Below, piece by piece: positions 51,671-62,836 of a stretch of 64,000 bases of DNA. The first letter of the stretch is position 1, and each line of letters begins with the position of its first letter. The notes under the pieces were generated by a model. It did not search any database, had not been told where the DNA came from, and saw only the letters and a program-made list of their open reading frames with translations. Both the position numbers and the translations under genes were made by a program. Origin of the DNA: Sphingomonas sp. (lineage in GTDB: Bacteria; Pseudomonadota; Alphaproteobacteria; Sphingomonadales; Sphingomonadaceae); NCBI GenBank assembly GCA_017304655.1, contig JAFKLY010000003.1, forward strand, positions 674,177-738,176, written 5' to 3'.

Positions 51671-54019
51671 TCAGTTACGATATTGCAAGGTTATGCCGAT
51701 CGTGCGGGGACGATAGGACTGAGCGTAGAACAGCGTGCCGGTCGGGCTGTCATGCCCGCGCGAGAGCAGGTCACGCGAGTTGAGCAGATTGTCGACGAAG
51801 AGCGAGATATCCGTCCCGCCCTTGCGCAGGCCCGCGCGCATCTGCACGAAGTCCCGGCCCGGCAGAGCATAGAGCGAGGCGTCATAGCCGAAGGTCCCGA
51901 CCGCCGAGGGGATCGTGTCGTCGCTGGTAAAGGTATAGTCCGCCCGCAGATAGGCGGAAACGTCACCACGGACCGTGCCTTCATAATTGGCGTAGGCATG
52001 GCCTGACCACAGCGGGCCGCTGATCCGCTCGCCACCCTTGCGAAGCAGAACGGTGCCGTTCTTGATCGTCACGTTGCTCGCATAGTGCACGTTGGTGTAG
52101 CCGACGTTGCCGCCCAGCGAGAAACCGGCGACCGGACGCACGTCGAGCGAGAGCTCGAGGCCCTTGCCGTTGGCATCGCCCAGGTTGGACACATAGGAGA
52201 AGCCGCAGTTAAGGCGCACGGCCTGCTGGATATTCTTCCAGTTGACCATGTAGCCGCTGACGTCGAACGCCACCTTGCCGCCGAACAGACGCCCCTTGGT
52301 GCCCGCCTCGTAGGACCACAGCGAGTCAGACTCAAAGCCGCTTGGCACCGTGCTGGTGCTCAGGCCCAGAGCCGCAAGGTCGGCCGCGCAGCGCTCCGGC
52401 AATGTGCTCGGCTGTGCGCCAGCCGGACGAAAGCCCTTGCTCGCCGATGCATAGAGCATGACGTTGTCGTCGACCTGATATTTGGCCGCAAACTTGGGCG
52501 TCCAGGAACCTTCGCTGGTCGACGTCAGCACGCGGGTGCGCACACCGCTGTTGGTCGGGCCGTCCTTTGTCTCGTCGAAATCGAAATCGACCTTGGTATA
52601 GCGTAGCGCCGCGGTCAGCGTGAGCTTTTCGGTCGGCTTGAAGTCAACGCTCGCAAAGGCCGCATATTGATTGTCCTTGGACGTGATCAGGTCGACCAGG
52701 CTGTAGCGGTTGTTATACTGCGGGAAGCCACTGACCAGCACGCCGGGCGTGCGGCCCGAAGAGGTGAAGTTGGAAAAGTCCTGCTGGCTGTGGGCATAGA
52801 AGAGACCCGCGCTCCAGTCGACAAGCGGATTGTTCGCTGAATAGGCCCGCAATTCCTGCGAGAAATTCCGCTGCTTGAGCGAGAGATAATCGGACATGTT
52901 GGTGATGTCCTTGCTCGAGTAGGTGCCGAAGGGGGTACCCGAACGCAGGGTCGAGAAATAGGTTGAGTAATCAAGCGTCTGGTACTGCTCGCGCTTGAAG
53001 TAGGACGTGTTTGAAACCACGTTCACCGTCCCCAGCTTGAGCTCGGCCGTCATCGAGGGCATCAGCAGGCGGTCGCGTGTCGGCTCGGGCTGATAAACGC
53101 CACTGCGATAATCGCCGTCGGTGGCATTGCCATAACCCTCCCAGAAATCGTCGCGCGCGTTCTGGCGCAGATACTGATAGAAGATTTTCGGCGTGATCGT
53201 GAGTGTATCGGTGGGCTTCCACGCCAGGGCGAAGCGGCCAACCATGTTCTTCTGCCAGTTGATATCCTCGGCCTTCACCGTGTTGGTGCCCTGGATCACC
53301 TGGTCGATGTATCCGCCCTGCTTCTGATACCAGCCGCTCGCCCGGAAGGCGAGCGTGTCGGAAATCGCAGCGCCAACGGCGAGGCCCGCTTCATAGCTGG
53401 GGTCCCCATGGTCAATGAAGGACACCTGCGAGCGACCATAGATGCTGGTCTTGTCGAAGCTCGGCGCCGGAGTGATGAAACGGACGGCACCACCTTCGGA
53501 ACTTGCGCCGAACAGCGTGCCCTGCGGACCGCGCAGTACTTCCACGCGTTCGAGATCGAAAACGCGCGGATAGGGATTGCCGCCATAATAGCCGATGTTG
53601 CGGATCTGGATCGGCGTATCATCGATGTAAATCGCCGTCGTGGACGAACCGACGTCCGACTTGAGGCCGCGGATGGAGATGTTCGAGCCATTGTTGCCGG
53701 CGACGCCGGACGTGGCGGAAAACTGCAGGGCGGGCGTGATGCGCGCAATGTCGTCAATGCTGCGGATGCCCTGCACGTCCATGGTTTTTTGAGAATAAGC
53801 CGCGATCGAGAGAGGCACGCGGCTCAACGTTTCATCGCGACGCTGCGCGGTCACCACGATCTCGGCGGTAGGCTCCGCATCGGACGCAGCGGCATCGGCA
53901 GCATCAGCCGCGTGCGCGACGCCCATGTCGAGAGCCAAAGGCGCCACGCTGGCAGCCAGAAGCAGGACCGCTCGGCGCAGCGGGGCATGACGAACAGGCA
54001 ACAAAAGACTTTGCGACAT
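51671..54019 (-). CDS. TonB-dependent outer-membrane receptor of the second catabolic locus
   Basis: 782 aa. The signal peptide is about residues 1-37 (MGVAHAADA), EIVVTAQRRDETLSRVPLSIA opens the plug, and the barrel ends in an aromatic-rich strand (RTIGITLQYRN). It is a different subfamily from the receptor at 14625 and has no copy of the aromatic operator upstream. It is co-oriented with the MFS gene and divergent from the amidohydrolase gene, which fits uptake of the substrate for the second locus. Confidence 0.92.
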   Translation of the reverse strand: MSQSLLLPVRHAPLRRAVLLLAASVAPLALDMGVAHAADAADAAASDAEPTAEIVVTAQRRDETLSRVPLSIAAYSQKTMDVQGIRSIDDIARITPALQFSATSGVAGNNGSNISIRGLKSDVGSSTTAIYIDDTPIQIRNIGYYGGNPYPRVFDLERVEVLRGPQGTLFGASSEGGAVRFITPAPSFDKTSIYGRSQVSFIDHGDPSYEAGLAVGAAISDTLAFRASGWYQKQGGYIDQVIQGTNTVKAEDINWQKNMVGRFALAWKPTDTLTITPKIFYQYLRQNARDDFWEGYGNATDGDYRSGVYQPEPTRDRLLMPSMTAELKLGTVNVVSNTSYFKREQYQTLDYSTYFSTLRSGTPFGTYSSKDITNMSDYLSLKQRNFSQELRAYSANNPLVDWSAGLFYAHSQQDFSNFTSSGRTPGVLVSGFPQYNNRYSLVDLITSKDNQYAAFASVDFKPTEKLTLTAALRYTKVDFDFDETKDGPTNSGVRTRVLTSTSEGSWTPKFAAKYQVDDNVMLYASASKGFRPAGAQPSTLPERCAADLAALGLSTSTVPSGFESDSLWSYEAGTKGRLFGGKVAFDVSGYMVNWKNIQQAVRLNCGFSYVSNLGDANGKGLELSLDVRPVAGFSLGGNVGYTNVHYASNVTIKNGTVLLRKGGERISGPLWSGHAYANYEGTVRGDVSAYLRADYTFTSDDTIPSAVGTFGYDASLYALPGRDFVQMRAGLRKGGTDISLFVDNLLNSRDLLSRGHDSPTGTLFYAQSYRPRTIGITLQYRN

Positions 54020-54396
54020 ACACCTAATCCCTCTTTGTTATTTTTACCGCCTCCTGCTGCCCTTGTCCGAGCCGTTACCCCTGCAACATTCACAAGGGCA
54101 AAGGCTGGCCGCCATTTCGCGGCAGGGCAACCCGGACGCCATCGCGCCATGCAGTTCCCCGATCTTCCCCGGCTTATGGGCCGGACAGGCTAGCTTGTCC
54201 GCAACGTGTTGCAGAACGGCGGCCGCCGCCATTGCAAGAATCGAACCGGCGTGTTGCTATTCTTGTGCAACGCGAACCATGTTCGGCCGCGTTCGCAAGC
54301 GCGAAACACCGCATGGCCCAAGCGGCAATGCGCAGCGCTGGCGAGCCGGGCTCCGAGCGCCTACACCCGGGAAGATCGGCGAAGGAAGGACCGGAC
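54020..54396. other. Divergent promoter region, no gene
   Basis: 377 bp between the divergent TonB receptor and amidohydrolase genes. I see no convincing coding frame, RNA gene or clear operator. Promoters for both genes must lie here. Confidence 0.5.
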
Positions 54397-55881
54397 ATGC
54401 AGGGATCGATCTGGCGCATCGGCGCACTTTTGCCTGCGGCCGGTGTAGCACCGCTCGGAGCTCATGTGCTGATGATCGGCACCGATGGCCGGATTGCGGC
54501 GGTGACACCCTGCGACCCTGGTGAACTGACGGAAGACGAAGCCGCTTTGGTCGCGATGCCCGCACTCGCCAATGCCCACGATCATGGCAGGGGCCTCGCG
54601 ACACTGGCCTGCGGCGTGCAGGATGCGCCCCTGGAACATTGGATGGTCGACCTGTCACGGCAACCGCGGGTCGACCCCTATGACACAGCCGTACTGGCGC
54701 TTGCGCGGCTCGCAGGATCGGGGGTAGCGGCGGTCTATCATTGCCACAATACCCAAAGCAGCGCCGCACTGCTGGACGAGGCGTCTGCCGTCTCACAGGC
54801 GGCCCGCGACACTGGCGTGCGGGTGGCCTTTGGCTGGCCTTTTTTCGATGCCAATCCGCTCGTCTATGGCGATCATGCCGAGTTGGCGTCTTTCTTCCCC
54901 CCGGAGCGCCGGACCGCTATCGCAACCATGGATCAGGCCCTGCGTCCCTGCGCCACCAACATGGCACTGTTCGAGCAGGCAGCGGCGCTGGAGCACGAGA
55001 CGTTCGCGCTCCACTATCATCCCGTGGCGCCGCAATGGGCGCGGCCCGACACGTTGGCCGCTATCGCGGCCGCATCGGCCCGCACTGGCCGGCGCGTCCA
55101 CACGCACCTGCTGGAGACACGGTTGCAGCGCGAATGGGCCGATGCCTGCTTCCCGCAAGGCTTCGTGCCCTGGCTGGACGAGATCGGACTGCTCTCGTCC
55201 CGCCTGACTGTGGCACATGGCGTTTGGCTGCGACCGGACGAACTGGCTCTGTTGGCGGCGCGCGGCGTCACTCTCTCGGTCAACATTTCCTCCAACCTTC
55301 GGCTGCGTTCGGGTTTGCCTGCACTGGGGGATATCGCTGCCTGCGGCGTTGGCCTGGGTCTTGGCCTCGACGGCATGGCGCTGGATGACGATGCCGACAT
55401 GCTTCGCGAACTGCGACTGGCCAACCTGCTGATGACGCAACCCAGAGCCGGCGAAAATGGTCCTGTCTCCCTGCCAGACCCCGCGCCTGCGCTCCACGCG
55501 GCATGGGTTGGCGGCAGGGCCGCCATTCTGGGGACGGCGGATGGCGGCGGCCAGATCGCGCCGGGCGCGCCTGCCGATGTGCTGTTGCTCGACCGCCGTC
55601 GCATCGCGTGGGACTGGATCGACGAGGGCCTGCCGACCGATCCCGCTTGGCTGCTGGCACGCGCGACCCGGGCCGACGTCGCCCATCTTCTTGTGGCCGG
55701 TCGGCCAGTGGTGCGCCATGGGCGCGTCGTGGGCGTGGACGAGGCGGCCATCGCCGCGCGCCTCGTTGCGCAGGCTCGTGCGACGCGTGCGGCCAGCCCG
55801 CCGGACGCCAACGCTATCACCCAGGCGCATGCCGCCACCCATGCATTTTACGCCTCGGGTTGCCACTGCCGGCAGCCCTGA
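54397..55881 (+). CDS. Metal-dependent amidohydrolase/deaminase of the ATZ/TRZ-cytosine deaminase group
   Basis: 494 aa from the ATG at 54397, which has a GGAAGGA site. Metal ligands appear in ANAHDHGRG (HxH), HTHLLETRLQ and TVAHGVWL, and the aspartate lies in LGLDGMALDDD. Similar enzymes deaminate guanine-like rings, cytosine, triazines or N-formimino compounds. An aspartate- and alanine-rich C-terminus is followed by a terminal CHCRQP. It is divergent from the TonB receptor. Substrate unknown, but a heterocyclic amine would fit the second locus. Confidence 0.87.
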   Translation: MQGSIWRIGALLPAAGVAPLGAHVLMIGTDGRIAAVTPCDPGELTEDEAALVAMPALANAHDHGRGLATLACGVQDAPLEHWMVDLSRQPRVDPYDTAVLALARLAGSGVAAVYHCHNTQSSAALLDEASAVSQAARDTGVRVAFGWPFFDANPLVYGDHAELASFFPPERRTAIATMDQALRPCATNMALFEQAAALEHETFALHYHPVAPQWARPDTLAAIAAASARTGRRVHTHLLETRLQREWADACFPQGFVPWLDEIGLLSSRLTVAHGVWLRPDELALLAARGVTLSVNISSNLRLRSGLPALGDIAACGVGLGLGLDGMALDDDADMLRELRLANLLMTQPRAGENGPVSLPDPAPALHAAWVGGRAAILGTADGGGQIAPGAPADVLLLDRRRIAWDWIDEGLPTDPAWLLARATRADVAHLLVAGRPVVRHGRVVGVDEAAIAARLVAQARATRAASPPDANAITQAHAATHAFYASGCHCRQP

Positions 55882-55893
55882 AGACCGAACGCG

Positions 55894-57246
55894 CTATTTG
55901 CCCGCGACCATGAGTGTCGCCAGCGTAAGCGTCTCTACGCCGGTCTTGATGCTGACCTCCGGATCGGGTGCGAAGAACGGCGAATGGTTGACCGGCACCG
56001 GTTTGCCCTCCGCCTTCAGGCGGGCAGCCACTTCCGGACTGGTGCCGCCGATGCTGAAATAGACCGAACGCACCTTGCCTCCTTCGGCGTACTCGGAAAA
56101 ATCCTCGCTCGCCGTCCAGCCCGGTTCGCTGGCCGGAATCAAGATGACGCGGTTCTTGCCGAGCGCCATCGTCAGCATGGTCGCCGCCTGCGCGCTGAGC
56201 GCCGGTTCATTGTTGACCGAGCCCGTGCCGTGCGAATGCACGACATCGGGCGCCGGCGCGCCGGACATCATGGCCACGGCGTCTGCGGTCGTCTTCACCC
56301 CTTTCAGCAGCGTTTCCCGCACAGCCGGATCGTATGACCGCAGCGTGAGGCCCAGTTCGGCCGTATCGGGAATGATGTTCGCAGCCGTACCGGCATGAAA
56401 GGCGCCGACCGTGATGACGCCGAATTTCATCGGGTCCTTCTGGCGGCTGATCACGGTCTGCACGTCCGAGACGAAGCGCGCGCCCATGACGACCGGATCA
56501 ATGCTCTTGTCCGGCATCGAGCCATGCGCACCTTGCCCGTGGAAGGTCACGTTGACGGCATCGCTGGCCGATGTCGTAAAGCCCTGCTTGATCGTCACCT
56601 CGCCGGCGGGCGACGGGCCGATATGCGCGCTGAAGGCAAAATCTGGCTTCGGGAAGCGCGTGTAGAGCCCGTCATCCAGCATCGCCTTGGCGCCCGAAAC
56701 CACTTCTTCGGCAGGCTGGCCGACCAGGATCACGGTGCCATGCCAGCGGCCCTTCATCGCGAGCAGCGCCTTCGCAGTGCCGATCCACCAGGCCATATGG
56801 ATATCATGCCCGCAGGCATGATCGACGAAACTGGTCTTGCCGTCGGCATTGGTCTGCTGCGCCCGGCTTGCATAAGGGAGACCAGTTTTCTCCTCCATCG
56901 GCAGCGCGTCGAGCTCGGTCCTGATCAGTACGGTCGGCCCTGCCCCGTTGCGGATTATGCCAACCAGACCGGTTTTCCCGACGCCCTCCGTCACCTCCAC
57001 GCCCATCGCCTTGAGACGCGCCGCCAGCACCCCGGCGGTTCGAGTCTCGCGAAAGGCGGTTTCGGGGTGGCTGTGCAAGTCCTTGTAGAGCGCCTCAAGC
57101 TCGGGCCAATCCCGCATGACCTGCGTATCGATCGCGGACCGCATGACGGAAGGATCGACCTTGGCCTGTGCGGGTGTTCCCGTCACGACACTCGCCAGCG
57201 CCAGGCTGAGGGACAGGGCGGAGCAGAAAGAAAAGCGTTTCATCAT
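55894..57246 (-). CDS. Secreted M20-family amidohydrolase at the end of the urease operon
   Basis: 450 aa. The signal peptide is about residues 1-28 ([21 protein letters not shown] then AQAK). M20 motifs are DHACGHDIHMA, GQPAEEVVSGAKAM and HAGTAANIIPDTAELGLTLRS. The family includes hippurate hydrolases, N-acyl amino acid amidohydrolases and carboxypeptidases. The start (57246 or one codon later) overlaps the end of hupE, so it is translationally linked to the urease genes. It converges on the amidohydrolase gene. Confidence 0.85.
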   Translation of the reverse strand: MMKRFSFCSALSLSLALASVVTGTPAQAKVDPSVMRSAIDTQVMRDWPELEALYKDLHSHPETAFRETRTAGVLAARLKAMGVEVTEGVGKTGLVGIIRNGAGPTVLIRTELDALPMEEKTGLPYASRAQQTNADGKTSFVDHACGHDIHMAWWIGTAKALLAMKGRWHGTVILVGQPAEEVVSGAKAMLDDGLYTRFPKPDFAFSAHIGPSPAGEVTIKQGFTTSASDAVNVTFHGQGAHGSMPDKSIDPVVMGARFVSDVQTVISRQKDPMKFGVITVGAFHAGTAANIIPDTAELGLTLRSYDPAVRETLLKGVKTTADAVAMMSGAPAPDVVHSHGTGSVNNEPALSAQAATMLTMALGKNRVILIPASEPGWTASEDFSEYAEGGKVRSVYFSIGGTSPEVAARLKAEGKPVPVNHSPFFAPDPEVSIKTGVETLTLATLMVAGK

Positions 57247-57788
57247 GAGGCCTTGTGCCATGTCCCGCGACGCAGCGACAAGCCCTGCCGGGCGAACCTT
57301 GCCAATCCCAGCCCGGCCAGCTGGAGCACCGCTGCCGTCGCGAGGAAACCGATGACGAAGCCGGCACGCGCCGTGCCATCCGGCGCTTCCAGCCCGTGCG
57401 CAAAGCCGTGACCGAGCCCGGCGAGCGCAACGGCAGCCGAAGCCAGCCACAGCGGTGGGCGCAAACGCGCCAGCGCCACGAGCACCAGCCCGCCGAGCGT
57501 TGCGCCGATCAGTCCCTCGGCGACCGCCGGCGGCACCAGCGCGGCGGTGAAGAAACCCGCAAGCATGGAACCGAGCAGCACGAATGGCAGCATCCACATC
57601 GCCCTGCTGCCCATCATGCCGGCCCAGACACCGGCCAGCAGCATCGCAGCGAGATGATCCGCGCCGGTGAGCGGGTGGAGTAGCCCTGAGACGAGCCCTC
57701 CCCCAACGCCATGGCCGGGATGCGCCATGGCCACGCCGGGCAGCGCGACCAGCGCAAGAAAAGCGGTGCTACGGAGCGAACGGTTCAT
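57243..57788 (-). CDS. hupE: HupE/UreJ-family nickel-associated membrane protein
   Basis: 181 aa with the N-terminal signature [23 protein letters not shown] and about six hydrophobic segments. HupE/UreJ proteins are nickel or cobalt permeases linked to urease or hydrogenase. Both ends overlap neighbours by ATGA-type overlaps (ureG upstream, the M20 gene downstream). Confidence 0.85.
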   Translation of the reverse strand: MNRSLRSTAFLALVALPGVAMAHPGHGVGGGLVSGLLHPLTGADHLAAMLLAGVWAGMMGSRAMWMLPFVLLGSMLAGFFTAALVPPAVAEGLIGATLGGLVLVALARLRPPLWLASAAVALAGLGHGFAHGLEAPDGTARAGFVIGFLATAAVLQLAGLGLARFARQGLSLRRGTWHKAS

Positions 57789-58426
57789 GCAGGGATCCTT
57801 TCAGGCAGGCCGCCGGTCTTGACGATGAACTGGATGATCTCGGGCAGGCCGATGCCGTCCTTAAGATTGGTGAACAGGAAGGGCCGCTCGCCCCGCATCT
57901 TGCGTGCGTCTCGGTCCATCACGCCCAGATCGGCGCCGACCAGCGGCGCAAGATCGATCTTGTTAATGACGAGAAGGTCCGACCGCGTGATGCCGGGCCC
58001 GCCCTTGCGCGGGATCTTGTCACCTGCCGAGACATCGATCACGTAGATGGTGATGTCGGCCAGTTCCGGGCTGAACGTCGCCGCCAGATTATCCCCGCCG
58101 CTCTCGATGAAGATCAGCTCCAGGCCGGGGAAGCGACCGGCCATCTCATCGACAGCCGCCAGGTTGATACTGGCATCCTCACGGATCGCCGTATGCGGAC
58201 AGCCGCCCGTTTCCACGCCCATGATCCGCTCCGGCACCAGCGCGCCTGAGCGGGTGAGAAATTCGGCGTCCTCGCGCGTGTAGATGTCGTTGGTGATCGC
58301 AGCGATGTTCCAATGGTCGCGCATCGCCTTGCACAGCCGGTCGGTCAGCGCCGTCTTGCCCGAGCCGACCGGCCCGCCGATGCCGACGCGCAAGGGGCCA
58401 TGCTGCGGTTCAATGGTGGATGTCAT
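57785..58426 (-). CDS. ureG: Urease accessory GTPase UreG
   Basis: 213 aa from the ATG at 58426. The P-loop [19 protein letters not shown], the conserved [13 protein letters not shown] nickel site and NKIDLAP are all present. UreG uses GTP to load nickel into apo-urease together with UreD, UreE and UreF. It overlaps ureF by ATGA. Confidence 0.95.
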   Translation of the reverse strand: MTSTIEPQHGPLRVGIGGPVGSGKTALTDRLCKAMRDHWNIAAITNDIYTREDAEFLTRSGALVPERIMGVETGGCPHTAIREDASINLAAVDEMAGRFPGLELIFIESGGDNLAATFSPELADITIYVIDVSAGDKIPRKGGPGITRSDLLVINKIDLAPLVGADLGVMDRDARKMRGERPFLFTNLKDGIGLPEIIQFIVKTGGLPERIPA

Positions 58427-59103
58427 GAGCGGAAGAGCCTCGTGTAGAGCGTTTCGTGATGGAAGGAGCAAAGTTCGAGCACTGGCGTCGCGGTGCCGAG
58501 CTCGTCAAGCGCGCAGGCCTGGGCAGCGGCCGCAATGGGACCGATCCGGCGGGCGAGCTCGGCCATCGCCAGCTGCCCGTCCGTCTGCCCGAGTGGCACC
58601 AGCCGGACACCCGCCGAGACGAGATTGGCGGCCGTGGCGTGCAGGAAGCCATGGACGGCAGCGGTCTCATCCACGCCATGGGAGGCCGCAGCCAAGGCAA
58701 AGACCGTCGCGTGGGCATGCGCCCAGCTGCCACGCCGCGCGGCATAGGCATCCAGCGCAGGATGCGGCCAGGCCTTGCGGACCACCGAGAGGAAGGCAGC
58801 GCCCTGCTGCCGGCTCTCAAGCGCGGTTTCACTGCTGGCGCGGAAGGCGGCGGCCAGATCGGCAATCTCGTCGAACGCCACCTCATCCTCGGCAACGCGC
58901 ATGGCCTGGGCGAGCAGCACTGCGTCGACCCAGCCACCCCCGCGCGCGATCACCGCATCCACATAATCGACCAGATCGCCCCAGCGCCGCACACGGCCGC
59001 TGTCCACCGCCGTCTCCAGCCCATGGCTGTAGGTGTAGCCGCCTATCGGCAGCGAAGGCGACGTCCAGGCCAGCAGGAGATGCAGGCCCGGTTCAGTGAG
59101 CAT
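58423..59103 (-). CDS. ureF: Urease accessory protein UreF
   Basis: 226 aa from the ATG at 59103; the open frame upstream belongs to the ureE tail read in another frame. The core [20 protein letters not shown] and the C-terminal [14 protein letters not shown] are typical of UreF. It overlaps ureE by 11 bp and ureG by 4 bp. It helps UreG activate the urease with nickel. Confidence 0.93.
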   Translation of the reverse strand: MLTEPGLHLLLAWTSPSLPIGGYTYSHGLETAVDSGRVRRWGDLVDYVDAVIARGGGWVDAVLLAQAMRVAEDEVAFDEIADLAAAFRASSETALESRQQGAAFLSVVRKAWPHPALDAYAARRGSWAHAHATVFALAAASHGVDETAAVHGFLHATAANLVSAGVRLVPLGQTDGQLAMAELARRIGPIAAAAQACALDELGTATPVLELCSFHHETLYTRLFRS

Positions 59104-59656
59104 GGTCGTGGTGGTGGTGCGCATGATCGTGATCATGGCTGTGGCTGTGGCTGTGGCTGTGGCTGTGCCCATGATCATGACCATGCGCGCGATCATGATG
59201 GTGCCCCTGCCCGTCCCCGGCATAGGCGCCGCCTTCCGGCGTGAATGGCGCCTCGATAAGCTCGACCTGCGCGCCGAGCCCGATCAGCATGTCGAGGATC
59301 ACGCCGTCTCGGCGCAGCAGAATGTGGTCCGCATGGATCTCGGCGGGCAAGTGGCGGTTGCCGATGTGCCAGGAGAGCTTGAGCAGCGCGAGCGGGCTTT
59401 CGGCACGCACTTGCATCAGTGCTTCCGGCACTGCCTCCACGCGCACAATGCGTCCGTCGGAGAGTCTCAGGCCGTCGCCGTGCGCGAGCACGGTTGCCCG
59501 AGCCAGGTCGAGCACGAAATCGGTGCCGCCCTGCGCCACATAGCGGAAGCGGCGGCGATGACGGGCATCATAGTCCAGCACGATGACATCGGCCGCCAGG
59601 CTGCTGTCCCAGCTTCCAGCGGGAAGGACGTCGCGGGCGGTGAGGGATTGGGTCAT
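59093..59656 (-). CDS. ureE: Urease nickel chaperone UreE with a long His-rich tail
   Basis: 187 aa from the ATG at 59656. The two UreE domains occupy residues about 1-150. The remaining tail is a His/Asp/Ser-rich nickel buffer, GHHHDRAHGHDHGH then repeated HS pairs then a run rich in DHDHAHHHH. The HS repeat is encoded by five GGCTGT units (plus strand 59137-59166). The tail overlaps the start of ureF. Such tails store several nickel ions. Confidence 0.93.
   Translation of the reverse strand: MTQSLTARDVLPAGSWDSSLAADVIVLDYDARHRRRFRYVAQGGTDFVLDLARATVLAHGDGLRLSDGRIVRVEAVPEALMQVRAESPLALLKLSWHIGNRHLPAEIHADHILLRRDGVILDMLIGLGAQVELIEAPFTPEGGAYAGDGQGHHHDRAHGHDHGHSHSHSHSHSHDHDHAHHHHDHAH
59137..59166 (-). 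repeat. Five-copy 6-bp tandem repeat inside the ureE tail
   Basis: GGCTGT five times on the plus strand, encoding a run of alternating His-Ser on the minus strand. The unit is a multiple of three, so copy changes would lengthen or shorten the tail without a frameshift. Confidence 0.9.
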
Positions 59657-59664
59657 GATCGCCT

Positions 59665-61374
<1,710 letters not shown>

Positions 61375-61376
61375 GG

Positions 61377-61682
61377 TCAGAGCGCTCCCATCACGTCAGC
61401 GCGAAAGCCGATCACCACACGCCTGCCGGCATAAGGGATCAGCGCCACGTCGCGCGACTGGCCTGGCTCGAAGCGCACCGCAGTGCCGCTGGGAATGTCT
61501 AGCCGGCAACCGCGGGCCGCCGCGCGATCGAAGACAAGCGCGGGGTTGGTCTCGGCGAAATGATAGTGGCTGCCCACCTGGATCGGCCGGTCGCCAGTGT
61601 TCGCCACGGTCAGCACGAACGCCTCCCGCCCCGCATTGATCTCGATCTCGCCGTCTGCACACAGGATTTCACCGGGGATCAT
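61377..61682 (-). CDS. ureB: Urease beta subunit UreB
   Basis: 101 aa starting [20 protein letters not shown], with the family segments [19 protein letters not shown] and [16 protein letters not shown]. Structural subunit of urease. It is separated from ureA by 12 bp and from ureC by 2 bp. Confidence 0.97.
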   Translation of the reverse strand: MIPGEILCADGEIEINAGREAFVLTVANTGDRPIQVGSHYHFAETNPALVFDRAAARGCRLDIPSGTAVRFEPGQSRDVALIPYAGRRVVIGFRADVMGAL

Positions 61683-61694
61683 TGCGCACCACCT

Positions 61695-61997
61695 TCAACG
61701 AATGGGCTTGTGGACTGTCACCAGCTTGGTGCCGTCCGGGAAAGTCGCCTCGACCTGGATATCGTGGATCATCTCGGCCACGCCGGGCATCACCTGATCG
61801 CGCGTGAGCACATGGCCGCCGCTCGCCATCAGATCAGCGACGCTGCGCCCGTCCCGCGCGCCTTCCACCACATGCTCCGTGATCAGCGCGATCGCTTCCG
61901 GATGGTTGAGCTTCACGCCCCGCCCCAGCCGCCCGCGCGCCACCATGGCCGCCATCGCCACCAGCAACTTGTCCTTTTCGCGCGGGGTGAGTTGCAT
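61695..61997 (-). CDS. ureA: Urease gamma subunit UreA
   Basis: 100 aa beginning [18 protein letters not shown] and ending [17 protein letters not shown], the standard UreA sequence. It is a separate chain as in most bacteria, not fused to UreB. It follows ureD by 11 bp. Confidence 0.97.
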   Translation of the reverse strand: MQLTPREKDKLLVAMAAMVARGRLGRGVKLNHPEAIALITEHVVEGARDGRSVADLMASGGHVLTRDQVMPGVAEMIHDIQVEATFPDGTKLVTVHKPIR

Positions 61998-62008
61998 CGG
62001 GCTCCCTT

Positions 62009-62836
62009 TCAGCAGGTCCAGAGGGCGGGCAAACGCGCCGGCAGACCGAAGACGGCGGCACGCAGGGCCTGCGCCGCCGCCATCACCTGAGTGCGCAGCA
62101 CCTGCGCATCAGGCGCTGCCCAGCGCAGCAGCAGCACCTCGTCGAAACTGGTGGCGCCGGCATGGGGCGCGGGCGCCAGGCTGCGCGCAAGATCGAGATG
62201 CTGCGCCGCATCGCGGCCCACATAAAGCATCGTCGCGAGCGCCCGCGCGCCCTCCAGCCCATAAGGCTGCGCGCCGAGGGCCGCGATATCGCCGGAGAGC
62301 TGCAGCGTGTCCGCCCAGATGAGCCGCCCGTCGCGCCGCACGCGCCAGGCATCGTGGATCAGGCCCTGGGTGAACGCCTCGCCCATGGCGCTGCGGCCGA
62401 ACACCACCGTCTCAACCGCCAGCAGCGCGCCATTGCCCGCCACATCGGCCTCCAGCCGACGGCGCAGGCGCGTGCCCTCAAACAATATGGCCTCCTGCCC
62501 CAGCCACTCGCAGCGACCGCCCGCGCCCACGGTCAGCTGGGTCTCGACGGCGATATCGGGATCGTCCGGCAGGACGCGATAGAGCTTCTCCGCCGCCTGG
62601 GTCGTGACCGTGCCGCAAGCGCCGGGCTCGACCACGACCTGCACCGCCACCCTGTCACCCCCGGTGAGGCCGCCGCTCGTCGTGAGGCTGACCGCCAGGG
62701 GGAATTCGCCGGCTGCGGCATCGGGAAAGAGCAGGCGGCACGGCGCCTTCTGATAGATGTCGGCCACGCCGCCTGGGCCGAAAACGACGCGGGACAGACC
62801 GGTCAGGCGCTGATGGCGGGCGGGGATCGCATGCAT
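62009..62836 (-). CDS. ureD: Urease accessory protein UreD
   Basis: 275 aa. [27 protein letters not shown] at the start, [11 protein letters not shown] near residue 55, [11 protein letters not shown] and the [10 protein letters not shown] segment identify UreD/UreH. It forms the chaperone complex with UreF and UreG. It is the first gene of the operon ureDABCEFG-hupE-M20. Confidence 0.92.
   Translation of the reverse strand: MHAIPARHQRLTGLSRVVFGPGGVADIYQKAPCRLLFPDAAAGEFPLAVSLTTSGGLTGGDRVAVQVVVEPGACGTVTTQAAEKLYRVLPDDPDIAVETQLTVGAGGRCEWLGQEAILFEGTRLRRRLEADVAGNGALLAVETVVFGRSAMGEAFTQGLIHDAWRVRRDGRLIWADTLQLSGDIAALGAQPYGLEGARALATMLYVGRDAAQHLDLARSLAPAPHAGATSFDEVLLLRWAAPDAQVLRTQVMAAAQALRAAVFGLPARLPALWTC

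Noticed and set aside
57247..57597. Upstream extension of the M20 gene
   Set aside because: It lies over hupE in another frame, and the signal peptide starts at 57246.
59137..59166. Possible CRISPR or satellite array
   Set aside because: Units are 6 bp without spacers and code for His-Ser in UreE.
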